From positions 13,218 through 77,217 of the forward strand of contig BPGC01000009.1 of the NCBI GenBank assembly GCA_026002835.1: DNA of 64,000 nt, read 5' to 3'. Positions 38,399 to 47,622 of this stretch are shown here, piece after piece. The notes beneath the pieces are model-generated. The model did no database searches. It worked only from the letters and a program-made list of their open reading frames with translations, and was not told the origin of the DNA. This stretch comes from Candidatus Nitrosocaldaceae archaeon. Lineage in GTDB: Archaea; Thermoproteota; Nitrososphaeria; Nitrososphaerales; Nitrosocaldaceae. Position 1 is the stretch's first letter. Each line of letters opens with the position of its first letter. A program made the position numbers and the translations under genes.

Positions 38399-38463
38399 CC
38401 ACGATCGCTCCCATGCCAAGGGAACATCCTACCAGACTAGACGATTGGCCATAACTCCGGCCC
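38378..38463 (-). tRNA. tRNA-Ala (GGC) with 12-base intron
   Basis: Read on the minus strand: acceptor GGGCCGG/CCGGTCC with G3-U70 (the alanine identity pair), anticodon stem TTCCC/GGGAG with loop TTGGCAT (anticodon GGC), T-stem GTGGG/CCCAC with loop TTCAAAT, discriminator A. Twelve extra bases sit between position 7 and position 8. Without them the gene is a regular 74-base tRNA. Confidence 0.9.
38445..38456 (-). other. noncanonical tRNA intron between positions 7 and 8
   Basis: The minus-strand insert is AGTTATGGCCAA. Acceptor bases 2-5 (GGCC) pair with GGCC in the insert to give the four-pair central helix. The 5' bulge is G6-G7-A, cut after G7; the 3' bulge is A-A-U8, cut before U8. This is an exact relaxed bulge-helix-bulge for the archaeal splicing endonuclease with a five-base loop. 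Confidence 0.85.
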
Positions 38464-38510
38464 GTCATCCGATCCATTATTATTCAAACATTTAAGGTTA
38501 AATATACTTT

Positions 38511-38822
38511 TTACTTAAATGCTCGAATTAAATCTAGGTTCTTCTTATCTAGTTTTATTGCATATACCATAGCATCATCTTCTCCAATCTTTGATAATTC
38601 ATCTAGGAATTCTGTTTTATCTTTACCTCGCTCTATATTAGTAGTACTCTCTTTTACACAGAGTGTAAACCTATTCATCTTTATACCATTCTTCTTAAGA
38701 TATCTTATAAATGCTCTATAAGCATTGATATCATACCATTCTCTATTCCGTTCTTTACAAAGACTGATCCATACATCTACACTATTCTGAAATAAAGCTT
38801 TGCTCTTCAACTCTTCAAGCAT
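38511..38822 (-). CDS. hypothetical protein, 103 residues
   Basis: Alpha-rich, charged, no signal or membrane segment. The region YDINAYRAFIRYLKKNGIKM and the C-terminal EDDAMVYAIKLDKKNLDLI are the clearest secondary-structure blocks. No family recognised. It lies 26 bases downstream of the JAMM protease on the same strand, so it is probably co-transcribed with it. Confidence 0.6.
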   Translation of the reverse strand: MLEELKSKALFQNSVDVWISLCKERNREWYDINAYRAFIRYLKKNGIKMNRFTLCVKESTTNIERGKDKTEFLDELSKIGEDDAMVYAIKLDKKNLDLIRAFK

Positions 38823-38848
38823 AAATGATAATTAGTAGTATAGCTTAT

Positions 38849-39226
38849 TTATTCTATGCTATACTCTAACTCTTCTCCATTTGAGTTATATGCAAATAGA
38901 TCTCTATCTTCATAAGGATATCTAACTATAACACTAACTAATCCTATGAAATGATGAAGATCGGTTAAAGAAGGAGTAGCATTACCGCTAGGATGCGAGT
39001 GGGCGGTTCCAATTATAGATCTATCATACGGAAGCATATATGTTGGAAAGCCAGAGTAATATGGACCATGTTCAGATAATGGAGGTACCATCAATCTTTC
39101 TATTATTAGCCTATCTTTCTTATTATTGCCGCAAAGTATCAATATTGCCTCATGAGGATGATGTATCTTGCAGAATGTCAATATGCTATCTCTGACCTCT
39201 CTCTTGAATACTACTAGTTTTTTCAT
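38849..39226 (-). CDS. JAMM/MPN+ metalloprotease-like protein
   Basis: 125 residues. The full JAMM motif is present: Glu26 in HPHEAIL, His76 and His78 in GTAHSHPSG, then Asp89 after ten residues, fitting H-x-H-x10-D. This zinc site hydrolyses isopeptide or peptide bonds next to ubiquitin-like folds. Archaeal relatives act on SAMP or ThiS/MoaD-like proteins. The alternative is a role in cysteine or thiocarboxylate metabolism. Cytosolic. Confidence 0.85.
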   Translation of the reverse strand: MKKLVVFKREVRDSILTFCKIHHPHEAILILCGNNKKDRLIIERLMVPPLSEHGPYYSGFPTYMLPYDRSIIGTAHSHPSGNATPSLTDLHHFIGLVSVIVRYPYEDRDLFAYNSNGEELEYSIE

Positions 39227-39304
39227 TACTATATATCTTATCCTAACGATATTAAACCCTTACCTAGTGATAAGATTAAATTGAACTTATAATAAGATAG
39301 TTGC

Positions 39305-39946
39305 ATGAGCGTTGATACTACTGAAGGTATAGAGAAGATGCTATTATCTACTGGTATTAGGGTAGGCACTCCAGTAAAGACAAAATCTATGACTCCATTT
39401 ATAGTAAAGGCTAATCCAGAAGGATTGTATATACTAGATATAATAAAGACATTAGAAAGGATAGAAGTAGCAGCCTCATTTATAAGCAGAATGGATCCTA
39501 AGAGAGTTGTTGTATGCTCTGCAAGAGAGTATGGCAAAGTTCCAGTTACAAAATTCTGTGAATTGACAAATGCTACTCCAATATTAGGAAGGTTTATGCC
39601 AGGAACGTTTACAAACCCATTATTGCCTAATTATACTGAACCATTACTAGTTATAGTTACAGATCCACAATATGATCAGCAAGCTGTAGTCGAGGCTAGC
39701 AAAGCAGGCTTGCCAGTAATAGCTATATGTAATAGTGATAATATAACAAGTAATGTAGATCTAGTAATACCAGCAAATAATCGAGGTAGGAAATCACTAG
39801 CAACTGTATTCTGGCTATTAACAAAGGCTGTATTGTTAAGGACTGGTAAGATAACATCTGAAGATGTAGGAATCAATTCATTCATATACAATGGTAGAGA
39901 GTATAAGATAGATGACTTTGAGACAAAGCCAATAGAGGTGGAGTAG
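39305..39946 (+). CDS. rpsB: 30S ribosomal protein uS2
   Basis: 213 residues, archaeal length. Typical segments are GIRVGTPVKTKSMTPFI, LYILDIIKTLERI, VVVCSAREYGKVPVTKF, FMPGTFTNPLLPNYTEPLLVI and PVIAICNSDN with RGRKSLATVFWLL. It heads the long plus-strand run through mevalonate genes to GluRS, a gene order often seen in archaea. Confidence 0.95.
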   Translation: MSVDTTEGIEKMLLSTGIRVGTPVKTKSMTPFIVKANPEGLYILDIIKTLERIEVAASFISRMDPKRVVVCSAREYGKVPVTKFCELTNATPILGRFMPGTFTNPLLPNYTEPLLVIVTDPQYDQQAVVEASKAGLPVIAICNSDNITSNVDLVIPANNRGRKSLATVFWLLTKAVLLRTGKITSEDVGINSFIYNGREYKIDDFETKPIEVE

Positions 39947-40780
39947 TTGCAGGTTAGAAAACCTGCAGTATCTGGCATCTTCTATCCAGGTGATAAGGAG
40001 TCATTACTATCCTCAATAAAAGAGTGTTTTCTTCATAAATATGGTCCTAAATCTTTACCTCCTTCTAAAGATCGTAAAGAAATTATATCAGTTATAGTTC
40101 CTCATGCAGCATATATATATTCTGGTCCAATAGCTGCTAATTCTTATTATTATATCTCTTCATTAAAACCAGAGTTAATTGTATTGATAGGCCCAAACCA
40201 TTATGGTATTGGGAGTGGTGTAGCTACTATGAAAGGAGTCTGGGAAACCCCATTAGGAAGTATAGAGGTTGATGATGAAGCAGTTGATATCGTTGTAAAA
40301 GAATCTGGTATAGTAGATATAGACTTTTATGCTCATAGTAAAGATCATTGTTTAGAAGTTCAACTTCCTATGTTACAATTCGTTTATGCTCATAAATTTA
40401 AGATATTACCAATAGTATTATGGATGCAAGATAGAGAAACTGCAGAAGATATAGGTAAGGCTTTAGCAGAAGTTGCTAAACTAAAGAATACATTACTTAT
40501 AGCGTCATCAGACTTTACACATTATGAACCTAATGAAATTGCACATAAGAAGGATAAAGAACTTATAAAATGTATAGAAGAGTTGGATCTATTGAAATAT
40601 TATACAGTATTAGAAAGATTAGATGTTACAGCATGTGGTTATGGGGCTATGGCATCGGTAATATATGCTAGCAAGTTACTAGGTGCTAGTAAAGGAGAGT
40701 TGATAAGATATGCTACAAGTGGTGATATATCTGGTAATAAGGATTCAGTAGTAGGATACGCATCAATGATGATAGTATGA
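39947..40780 (+). CDS. MEMO1/AmmeMemoRadiSam system protein B
   Basis: 277 residues from a TTG immediately after the rpsB stop. RKPAVSGIFYPGD, VPHAAYIYSGPIAANSYYYI, LIGPNHYGIGSGVATM, and SSDFTHYEP are the MEMO-family motifs; three His and one Cys line a metal site, as in the human MEMO1 fold. The biochemical role is not settled. It shares ATGA with the mevalonate kinase gene. Confidence 0.88.
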   Translation: MQVRKPAVSGIFYPGDKESLLSSIKECFLHKYGPKSLPPSKDRKEIISVIVPHAAYIYSGPIAANSYYYISSLKPELIVLIGPNHYGIGSGVATMKGVWETPLGSIEVDDEAVDIVVKESGIVDIDFYAHSKDHCLEVQLPMLQFVYAHKFKILPIVLWMQDRETAEDIGKALAEVAKLKNTLLIASSDFTHYEPNEIAHKKDKELIKCIEELDLLKYYTVLERLDVTACGYGAMASVIYASKLLGASKGELIRYATSGDISGNKDSVVGYASMMIV

Positions 40781-41754
40781 AACCATTGAAGATATCTAGC
40801 ACTGCATCAGCGCCTTGTAAAGTTATATTATTTGGTGAACATTTTGTAGTTTATGGTAAGCCAGCTATATTAGCAGCTATAGATAAAAGAATATATGTTA
40901 ATGTTAGTATCAGAAATGATACAAAATTTGTTATCAATAATAAGGATATACATGACGAAATTAGTATTAGTAATATGAATCAAATTGAATCTAATTACAA
41001 GCATGATAAATTATCATATCCAATATTCTTAACAGCTTATAATACATTGAGAGGATTTGATTCTAGAGTAGGATTAGATATCAAGATCGATTCTCAAGTT
41101 CCATTTGGTTCAGGTTTAGGAACTTCAGCAGCAGTAAGTGCTGCACTAATAGCATCTATATCAAACTTGTTTGGTTCATTCAATAAGCACCAAATATTCT
41201 TACAAACATTAGAGACTGAAAAACTTATTCATGCAACTCCATCTGGAGCGGATCCAGCTATAACTGTAACTGGAGGAGTTATCATGTTTAGGAAAACAAA
41301 AGAACCTGATATGCTAATAATGCCTTTAGGATATAATGATCTTCATTTAATTATAATATATTCTGGAAAGAATAGAATAACTGGAGATATAGTTAATAAT
41401 GTTAAGAGAATAAGAGAAGATAACCCTAAACTATTCGAGATGTTTGCTAATAAGAGTGAAGAGATAACACTTGATGCTGTACAAGCGTTGAGAAATAAAG
41501 ATCATAACAGTTTAGGTTCATTAATGTTAAGAAATCATGAATTATTAAAATCCTTGGGTGTATCTACTAGAAAATTAGATGAGATAGTAGAGAAAGCTAT
41601 GCAGAATGGAGCTTTAGGAGCGAAGATGACTGGGGCTGGAGGAGGAGGTTCGGTTATCGCAATAGCAGAAGATGAGAATAGATTGTTAAATGCATTCAAA
41701 GAGTATTATGCTTTCATAGCAAATGTAGATGAGGATGGAGTAAGAGTAGAGTAA
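40777..41754 (+). CDS. mvk: mevalonate kinase
   Basis: 325 residues of the GHMP kinase fold. ILFGEHFVVYGKPAILAAID is the N-terminal motif, PFGSGLGTSAAVSAALI the ATP loop, and GAKMTGAGGGGSVIAIA the third motif. It phosphorylates mevalonate for archaeal isoprenoids. Together with IPK next door and Fni, this gives the archaeal variant of the pathway; the decarboxylase step is not encoded here. Confidence 0.93.
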   Translation: MKPLKISSTASAPCKVILFGEHFVVYGKPAILAAIDKRIYVNVSIRNDTKFVINNKDIHDEISISNMNQIESNYKHDKLSYPIFLTAYNTLRGFDSRVGLDIKIDSQVPFGSGLGTSAAVSAALIASISNLFGSFNKHQIFLQTLETEKLIHATPSGADPAITVTGGVIMFRKTKEPDMLIMPLGYNDLHLIIIYSGKNRITGDIVNNVKRIREDNPKLFEMFANKSEEITLDAVQALRNKDHNSLGSLMLRNHELLKSLGVSTRKLDEIVEKAMQNGALGAKMTGAGGGGSVIAIAEDENRLLNAFKEYYAFIANVDEDGVRVE

Positions 41755-41787
41755 TTAATATTAGGATATTATTCTTACCTTAATGTA

Positions 41788-42534
41788 ATGGTATCTATAT
41801 TAAAACTAGGTGGCTCAGTAATAACATATAAGGATAAACCTTTGGCATTTAATGCTAATATAATTGAAGAGATTAGCAAAAATCTCAAACAGATTAATAA
41901 ACCTCTTATAATTGTCCATGGAGGAGGATCTTTCGGTCATTATTATTCAGTAAAATATGATATGCATTCTAAACCAGATAGATATGATATCCATGGTGTA
42001 TCAGTAGTTAGAACATCAATGGTAGAGTTGAATAATTACATAGTCAATATTATGGTTAGGTATGGTTTGAATCCTTATACAATACCTCCTATATCATTCA
42101 TGAATGGAAAAGATGTTATTAAAAATAAGGTTATCGAGATTGCTAGATTAGCAGAAGAAGGTTTGCTACCTATAACTCATGGTGATGTCATGCCTATTGA
42201 TGATAAGATGTATTACATATTATCTGGAGATGAGATAATGAGCATCTTAGCTTCTATCCTAAAGCCAGATAAGATAATATTTGCTATTAATGTAGATGGC
42301 ATTTATAACAATATGGAAGAAAGAAGATTAATCAGAGAATTATCAGCTAACGATGTTTTACAATTAGAAGATGTAAAAGCAGATGTTACTGGAGGAATGA
42401 AGAGAAAGTTACGAGAAGCATTTAAAATAGCTAGTAATGGTTTACCAGTAATGTTAGTTAATGGATTAAAACCAGAGAGGATTGTAAAAGCATTAAACGA
42501 TGAGCCAGTTATATGCACTATGGTGAAATCATGA
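41788..42534 (+). CDS. ipk: isopentenyl phosphate kinase
   Basis: 248 residues of the amino-acid kinase fold. LKLGGSVITYKDKP near the start and VHGGGSFGHYYSVKYD with the substrate-binding His are IPK hallmarks, followed by THGDVMPID, LSGDEIMSILA and DVTGGMKRKLREA. It makes IPP from isopentenyl phosphate. It overlaps fni by ATGA. Confidence 0.93.
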   Translation: MVSILKLGGSVITYKDKPLAFNANIIEEISKNLKQINKPLIIVHGGGSFGHYYSVKYDMHSKPDRYDIHGVSVVRTSMVELNNYIVNIMVRYGLNPYTIPPISFMNGKDVIKNKVIEIARLAEEGLLPITHGDVMPIDDKMYYILSGDEIMSILASILKPDKIIFAINVDGIYNNMEERRLIRELSANDVLQLEDVKADVTGGMKRKLREAFKIASNGLPVMLVNGLKPERIVKALNDEPVICTMVKS

Positions 42535-43604
42535 ACAAAGATAAAGATGTCGAGATTATAAAACAAAGGAAACGAGATGCCTTGAATATACCATTACAGA
42601 AAGAAGTTCAATATAAAGAGACAACAACTCTTCTAGAGTATGTTACATTAATTCATAATGCTTTACCAGAACTTAATCTTGATGAGATTGATACATCAAC
42701 TACGTTCCTTAACCATAAATTTAATGCACCAATAATAATAGATTCCATGACTGGAGGAGCTGAGGAGGCTAGAGAGATAAACTCTAGACTTGCTGAAGTT
42801 GCTGAAGAGTATAATATAGGCATGGGCTTAGGTAGCCAAAGAGCTGGGCTATTAAGTAAGGAGTTAGAAGATACATATTCAATAGCTAGAGAAAAAGCTC
42901 CTCATGCATTCCTTATAGCAAATATTGGTGCTGCACAGTTAGCAAAAGGCTTGAGCATCGATGATATAAAGAGTATAATAGATATGATCAAAGCTAATGC
43001 ATTAGCAATTCATCTAAACCCATTACAAGAACTGGTCCAACCTGAAGGAGAGCCTATGTTTAAAGGTGTATATGATAAGATAAGCGAGGTAATTAGATCG
43101 GTAAATATTCCAGTTATAGTAAAAGAGGTTGGCTCTGGCATATCTAAAGAGGTTGCTGTAAAGTTGGAAATAATAAATGTTAAAGCTATAAACATTGCCG
43201 GAGCAGGAGGAACTAGCTGGGCTGGAGTAGAAAGGCATAGAGCAGAAGAAGCAGAGATGGATGATAATACTCATCTTGGAGATCTATTCTGGGACTGGGG
43301 CATACCAACCGCTGCTAGTTTATTAGAGGTAAAACATGCTACTAATATACCAATCATAGCATCTGGTGGGTTAAGAAATGGATTAGAGATCGCTAAATGT
43401 CTAGTATTAGGAGCTGATATGGCAGCATTAGCATATCCATTCTTAAAGACTGCTTCCCAATCAAAAGATAATGCGAGCAAGTTTGCAAAACTGCTTATTA
43501 ATGAGTTGAGAAGTACTATGTTTCTAGTAGGCGCAGCGAATATAAATGCATTAAAGAATGTCAGATATATAATACGCGGTGAGTTAGCTGAATGGTTCAG
43601 ATAA
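42531..43604 (+). CDS. fni: type 2 isopentenyl-diphosphate isomerase
   Basis: 357 residues from the ATG that overlaps the ipk stop (MNKDKDVEIIKQRK); a start six codons upstream is possible but less likely. QRKRDALNIPLQ, IIDSMTGGAEEAREIN, GMGLGSQRAG, IHLNPLQELVQPEGE, INIAGAGGTSWAGVE, and the FMN-phosphate site SGGLRNGLEIAKCLVLGAD are all present. It interconverts IPP and DMAPP using FMN and NADPH. Confidence 0.94.
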   Translation: MNKDKDVEIIKQRKRDALNIPLQKEVQYKETTTLLEYVTLIHNALPELNLDEIDTSTTFLNHKFNAPIIIDSMTGGAEEAREINSRLAEVAEEYNIGMGLGSQRAGLLSKELEDTYSIAREKAPHAFLIANIGAAQLAKGLSIDDIKSIIDMIKANALAIHLNPLQELVQPEGEPMFKGVYDKISEVIRSVNIPVIVKEVGSGISKEVAVKLEIINVKAINIAGAGGTSWAGVERHRAEEAEMDDNTHLGDLFWDWGIPTAASLLEVKHATNIPIIASGGLRNGLEIAKCLVLGADMAALAYPFLKTASQSKDNASKFAKLLINELRSTMFLVGAANINALKNVRYIIRGELAEWFR

Positions 43605-44590
43605 GTCTAATGGAAGAGATAAAGAATATTGCAAAAGTTGTTGATGATTATATTGTAAATAATATTAAAGGTGAGCCAGAACAACTCTACAAAGCATCTT
43701 TACATTATATAATCAATGGTGGGAAAAGATTAAGACCATTCCTAACTATAAAGAGCGCTAATATATTCAATGGTAAGTTAGATATAACATTACCAATAGC
43801 ATCTGCTATAGAGATTACTCATAACTTTACATTAATTCATGATGATATAATGGATAACGATGAAGAGAGGCATGGAGTTCCAACTGTTCATAAAGCATAC
43901 GATCTACCATTAGCAATTCTTGCTGGTGATCTATTGATAGTTAAAGCCTTCCATTTTATAACAAATAATGCAATTCTTGCTGGATTAGATAGAGATATAG
44001 CTATCGAGATATCAAAAAAGTTAGCAGAGAGTTGCGTAGATGTAAGTGAAGGGCAAGTATTGGATATAACATTCGCTAAGAATAAGGATTTCCCTTCTAT
44101 AGATGAATACATACATATGATAAAGAAGAAGACTGGAGCGTTATTCAAAGTAGCATGTGAGATAGGAGCATTATCTGCTAATGCAAGTGATAAAGATGTA
44201 AAGAATCTAGCAGATTATGGTATGAATATAGGTATAGCGTTCCAATTGGTAGATGATCTCATAGGTGTAGCTGGAGATCCCTCAAAGACAAAGAAACCAG
44301 TAGGTAATGATATAAGAGAAGGAAAGAAGACATTACCAATATTATTAGCTATGAATAAGGATAAAAGCATAAAAGAAGAGATACTAACAGTATTTGGAAA
44401 TAAAGATGCTTTTAATGGTTCTATAAAGCATGTAGTTGAGCTTATAACAAATGCAGGAATAGATGATGAGGTTAGGAAAGAAGCCAAAAGTTATGTTAAG
44501 AAAGCATTAGATAATATTAAAGAGTATCAAGGTCCAGATGCTCATTCATTAAGAGTATTAGCAGAGTTTGTAGTGGAGAGAACACTTTGA
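43592..44590 (+). CDS. idsA: trans-prenyl diphosphate synthase (GGPP type)
   Basis: 332 residues, or 326 from the second ATG just after the fni stop. The first Asp-rich motif is LIHDDIMDNDEERHG and the second is FQLVDDLIGVAGD; GGKRLRP and the KKT..LF helix are also standard. It builds GGPP (perhaps FPP as well) for tetraether lipids. Chain length is not certain by eye. It shares four bases with the GluRS start. Confidence 0.92.
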   Translation: MVQISLMEEIKNIAKVVDDYIVNNIKGEPEQLYKASLHYIINGGKRLRPFLTIKSANIFNGKLDITLPIASAIEITHNFTLIHDDIMDNDEERHGVPTVHKAYDLPLAILAGDLLIVKAFHFITNNAILAGLDRDIAIEISKKLAESCVDVSEGQVLDITFAKNKDFPSIDEYIHMIKKKTGALFKVACEIGALSANASDKDVKNLADYGMNIGIAFQLVDDLIGVAGDPSKTKKPVGNDIREGKKTLPILLAMNKDKSIKEEILTVFGNKDAFNGSIKHVVELITNAGIDDEVRKEAKSYVKKALDNIKEYQGPDAHSLRVLAEFVVERTL

Positions 44591-46281
44591 ATGATCTAAA
44601 AGAAATAATAAAGAGCATAGCTTTAAAGAATGCAGTTGAACATGATGGTAAGGCTAGAATGGATTCTGTAATCTCCAAATTATTAGCCATAAAACCTGAA
44701 GTTAAGAAAGATATCAAGAATATAATTAGCGATGTAAAGGCTATAGTAGAGGAGGTTAATTCTATTAGTATAGAAGAGCAGAGGAGATTATTAGAAGAGT
44801 TAAAACCAGAATTCTTAGAAGTTAAGAAAGAGGAAAGGAGAGGATTGCCTCCGTTGCCTAATGCCGAGATGAATAAAGTAATAACTAGATTTCCTCCAGA
44901 ACCTAATGGTTATCCTCATATAGGTCATGCAAAAGCAGCTATAATAGATGAAGAGTATGCTAGGATGTATAATGGTAAATTTATTTTAAGATTTGATGAT
45001 ACAAATCCTTTACAAGAGAAGTTAGAATATTATGATGCAATATTAGATGGATTAAATTGGTTGAATGTAAAACCAGATCTTATCAAAAATACATCTGATG
45101 ATATGGATATATTATATAATTATGCTAGAAAATTGATCGAAGTAGATGGAGCATATGTATGTCTATGCGAAGCAGATACAATAAAAGAGAATAGAAGGTT
45201 AGGAGTAGAGTGTGATTGTAGGAAAAGAAGCAATGAAGACAATTTAGAAGAGTGGGAGAAGATGTTCAATGAGTATAAAGAGAATCATGCTATACTAAGG
45301 TTCAAAGGTGATATGAAAGCTGATAATACAGCTATGAGAGATCCTACTCTATTCAGAATAATAGATGCTGAACATCCTAAGAAAGGAAGAAAGTATAGAG
45401 TTTGGCCTACATATGACTTTGCAGCTCCAATAGAGGATAGTATAGATGGAGTAACACATGCTATGAGAAGCAAAGAGTATGAATTAAGGAACGAACTTTA
45501 CTATGCAATATTAGATAAATTATCATTAAGGAAGCCATTAGTTATAGAATTCTCTAGGTTAGAGTTCGAAGGCATGCCAGTATCCAAGAGAAAGATCAAA
45601 CCTTTGATTGAAGAAGGAAAGGTAGAAGGATGGGACGATCCTAGACTCCCTACATTAATAGCATTGAAGAGGAGAGGAATATTACCAGAAGCTATTAGAG
45701 AGTTTGTATTATCCCTAGGTTTTACTAAAGCAGATACAAAAGCACCATTTGATAAATTAGAAGCCATAAATAGAAAGTTATTGGATCCAATATCCATAAG
45801 ATTATTCTTTGTTAGTAATCCAGTAAAGATGATAATAGATGGTATGCCAGATATCAAAAGCATAAAGGTAAAGAATCATCCAGATAAAGATCTAGGCATT
45901 AGAGAGATCAAAGTATCTAATCAATTGTTTATATCTAACAATGATGCACAAAATCTTAAAGTTGGAGAAGAGATAAGATTATTAGAATTATTCAATGTTA
46001 GGATAGATAAGATTGATGATGTAATACATGCAACTTTTACTAGCAGAGATGTTAAGCAGATACCAAAGATACAATGGGTTAACGAATATGTTAATACTAA
46101 GATAATAATTCCTAAACAACTCTATATTGACGATAAGTTTAATGAACAAAGTTTAGAGATAGTAGAAGGTTATGGTGAAGATTACATAAGAAACTTAGAG
46201 ATAGGCAGTAGAGTTCAATTTATAAGGTTTGGTTTCTGTATAATGGATAGTAAAGAGAGATTTATTTTAACACACAAGTGA
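44587..46281 (+). CDS. gltX: glutamyl-tRNA synthetase, archaeal type
   Basis: 564 residues from TTG. The helical N-domain is about 1-95. Class I motifs: PPEPNGYPHIGHAKAA (HIGH) and PVSKRKI (KMSKS equivalent). The C-terminal anticodon domain is the archaeal beta-barrel type (FVSNPVKMIIDG onward), as in GluRS/GlnRS of archaea. It charges tRNA-Glu and, with GatDE, supplies Gln-tRNA. FDDTNP after HIGH is intact. Confidence 0.94.
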   Translation: MNDLKEIIKSIALKNAVEHDGKARMDSVISKLLAIKPEVKKDIKNIISDVKAIVEEVNSISIEEQRRLLEELKPEFLEVKKEERRGLPPLPNAEMNKVITRFPPEPNGYPHIGHAKAAIIDEEYARMYNGKFILRFDDTNPLQEKLEYYDAILDGLNWLNVKPDLIKNTSDDMDILYNYARKLIEVDGAYVCLCEADTIKENRRLGVECDCRKRSNEDNLEEWEKMFNEYKENHAILRFKGDMKADNTAMRDPTLFRIIDAEHPKKGRKYRVWPTYDFAAPIEDSIDGVTHAMRSKEYELRNELYYAILDKLSLRKPLVIEFSRLEFEGMPVSKRKIKPLIEEGKVEGWDDPRLPTLIALKRRGILPEAIREFVLSLGFTKADTKAPFDKLEAINRKLLDPISIRLFFVSNPVKMIIDGMPDIKSIKVKNHPDKDLGIREIKVSNQLFISNNDAQNLKVGEEIRLLELFNVRIDKIDDVIHATFTSRDVKQIPKIQWVNEYVNTKIIIPKQLYIDDKFNEQSLEIVEGYGEDYIRNLEIGSRVQFIRFGFCIMDSKERFILTHK

Positions 46282-46285
46282 TATT

Positions 46286-47125
46286 ATGAAGGTTGCAAGA
46301 TTATTAATTGATGGTAAAGAGAGATACGGATTTGTTAATAATAATGAAATATTCTTAAAAGAAGATCTTGAAGAAGTATTGGATATAACTCTCCCAGATA
46401 GTATAGAAGATTATCTATTATCTATAAAACATTTTGATATGCCAGATATAAAACCCATAAATAATTATAGATTGTTACCTCCAATAACTAAACCATCAAA
46501 GATAATATGCTTAGGTTTTAACTATCTAGATCATGCTAGAGAACAGAATAAGAAACCTCCAGACGAACCAGTTATATTCATGAAACCTAGAACTACGCTT
46601 ATAGGAGCTAATGATGATATAATTGCTCCAAGGTTCATAAAAGAGTTGGATTATGAAGGAGAACTAGCATTTGTAATAAGCAAGAGATGCAAAGATGTTA
46701 GTAGAGAAGAAGCGATGGATTATGTTCTAGGCTATATGGTATTTAATGATGTTAGCGCTAGAGATATCCAATTTAAAGACGGACAATGGACTAGAGGCAA
46801 GAGTTTTGATACCTTTGCTCCTTGCGGTCCTTATCTTACTACCAAAGATGAGATTAGTGATCCTTACAATTTAAAGATAATCACTAAAGTTAATGATGAG
46901 ATTAGGCAAAACTCTAATACTAGTTATATGCATCTGAAGATAGATAAAATAGTTTCTAGTTTGAGCAAAGTTATGACATTAGAACCATTAGATATTATAG
47001 CAACTGGAACACCATCAGGAGTTGCTATGTTTATGAACAAACCTAAATTCCTTAATGAGAATGATATTGTTAGTATTGAGATTGAAGGATTAGGAAGTAT
47101 AAGAAATAGAGTAAGATTTGTCTGA
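46286..47125 (+). CDS. fumarylacetoacetate hydrolase-family protein
   Basis: 279 residues. PSKIICLGFNYLDHARE, PVIFMKPRTTLIGANDDI, LDYEGELAFVISKRCKDV, YVLGYMVFNDVSARD and the GKSFDTFAPCGPYL and ATGTPSGV segments match the FAH C-terminal barrel with its Glu/Asp metal site. Family members hydrolyse or decarboxylate 2-keto acids. It lies 36 bases before a Rieske protein; the shared role is unknown. Confidence 0.88.
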   Translation: MKVARLLIDGKERYGFVNNNEIFLKEDLEEVLDITLPDSIEDYLLSIKHFDMPDIKPINNYRLLPPITKPSKIICLGFNYLDHAREQNKKPPDEPVIFMKPRTTLIGANDDIIAPRFIKELDYEGELAFVISKRCKDVSREEAMDYVLGYMVFNDVSARDIQFKDGQWTRGKSFDTFAPCGPYLTTKDEISDPYNLKIITKVNDEIRQNSNTSYMHLKIDKIVSSLSKVMTLEPLDIIATGTPSGVAMFMNKPKFLNENDIVSIEIEGLGSIRNRVRFV

Positions 47126-47161
47126 TAAACTTTATAAAATATAAATTATTAATTATCTGCT

Positions 47162-47467
47162 ATGAAGGTGTTAGTTGGAAAGGTAGATGATATAAAAGAA
47201 GGAGATATGATACATTTTGAATATAAAGATAAAGATATACTTATTGCAAATATTAACGGGAAGTTTTATGCAACTAGTAATATATGCAAGCATGCTGGAG
47301 CTAGTCTTCATGAAGGCAAATTAGAGGGAACTAATGTAACATGTCCATGGCATGGAGCAATATGGGATATAACTACTGGTAATTTAGTAAAGTTTCCAAT
47401 GAAGTTAAATCCATTAGAAAGATACGATGTTATAATAGAAGAGGACTCCATATATATTGATATTTAA
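47162..47467 (+). CDS. Rieske-type 2Fe-2S ferredoxin
   Basis: 101 residues. The cluster site is C-x-H in NICKHAGASLHEG and C-x2-H in VTCPWHGAIWD. No membrane helix, so it is a soluble ferredoxin of the aromatic-dioxygenase type rather than a cytochrome bc1 subunit. Probably an electron carrier to an unidentified oxygenase. It follows the FAH-family gene, and amoC begins 178 bases downstream with its own promoter. Confidence 0.9.
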   Translation: MKVLVGKVDDIKEGDMIHFEYKDKDILIANINGKFYATSNICKHAGASLHEGKLEGTNVTCPWHGAIWDITTGNLVKFPMKLNPLERYDVIIEEDSIYIDI

Positions 47468-47602
47468 CACCATTATCCATCATCAATGTTAATCATTATA
47501 AACCAATAATACTATCATCTTTCATCAATTCTTAATATAATACATTCATTATTACAAATCAATAATAATAATTATTATAATGATAATTACAATTATTATA
47601 TA

Positions 47603-47622
47603 ACAATATTTTTATATTATTT
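47603..47622 (+). promoter_or_regulatory. putative amoC promoter, AT-rich
   Basis: A TATA-like run (ATTTTTATATTATTTT, about 47608-47623) lies roughly 30-35 bases before the amoC ATG. The 47468-47645 gap is extremely AT-rich and includes a 14-base palindrome ATAATAATTATTAT near 47565-47580. A strong separate promoter is expected for a major membrane enzyme subunit. By eye only. Confidence 0.35.

Noticed and set aside
38378..38463. Reading this as tRNA-Gly because of the GTCTAGTCTGG D-arm
   Set aside because: The seven-base anticodon loop TTGGCAT places GGC at 34-36, and the acceptor has G3-U70, both pointing to alanine.
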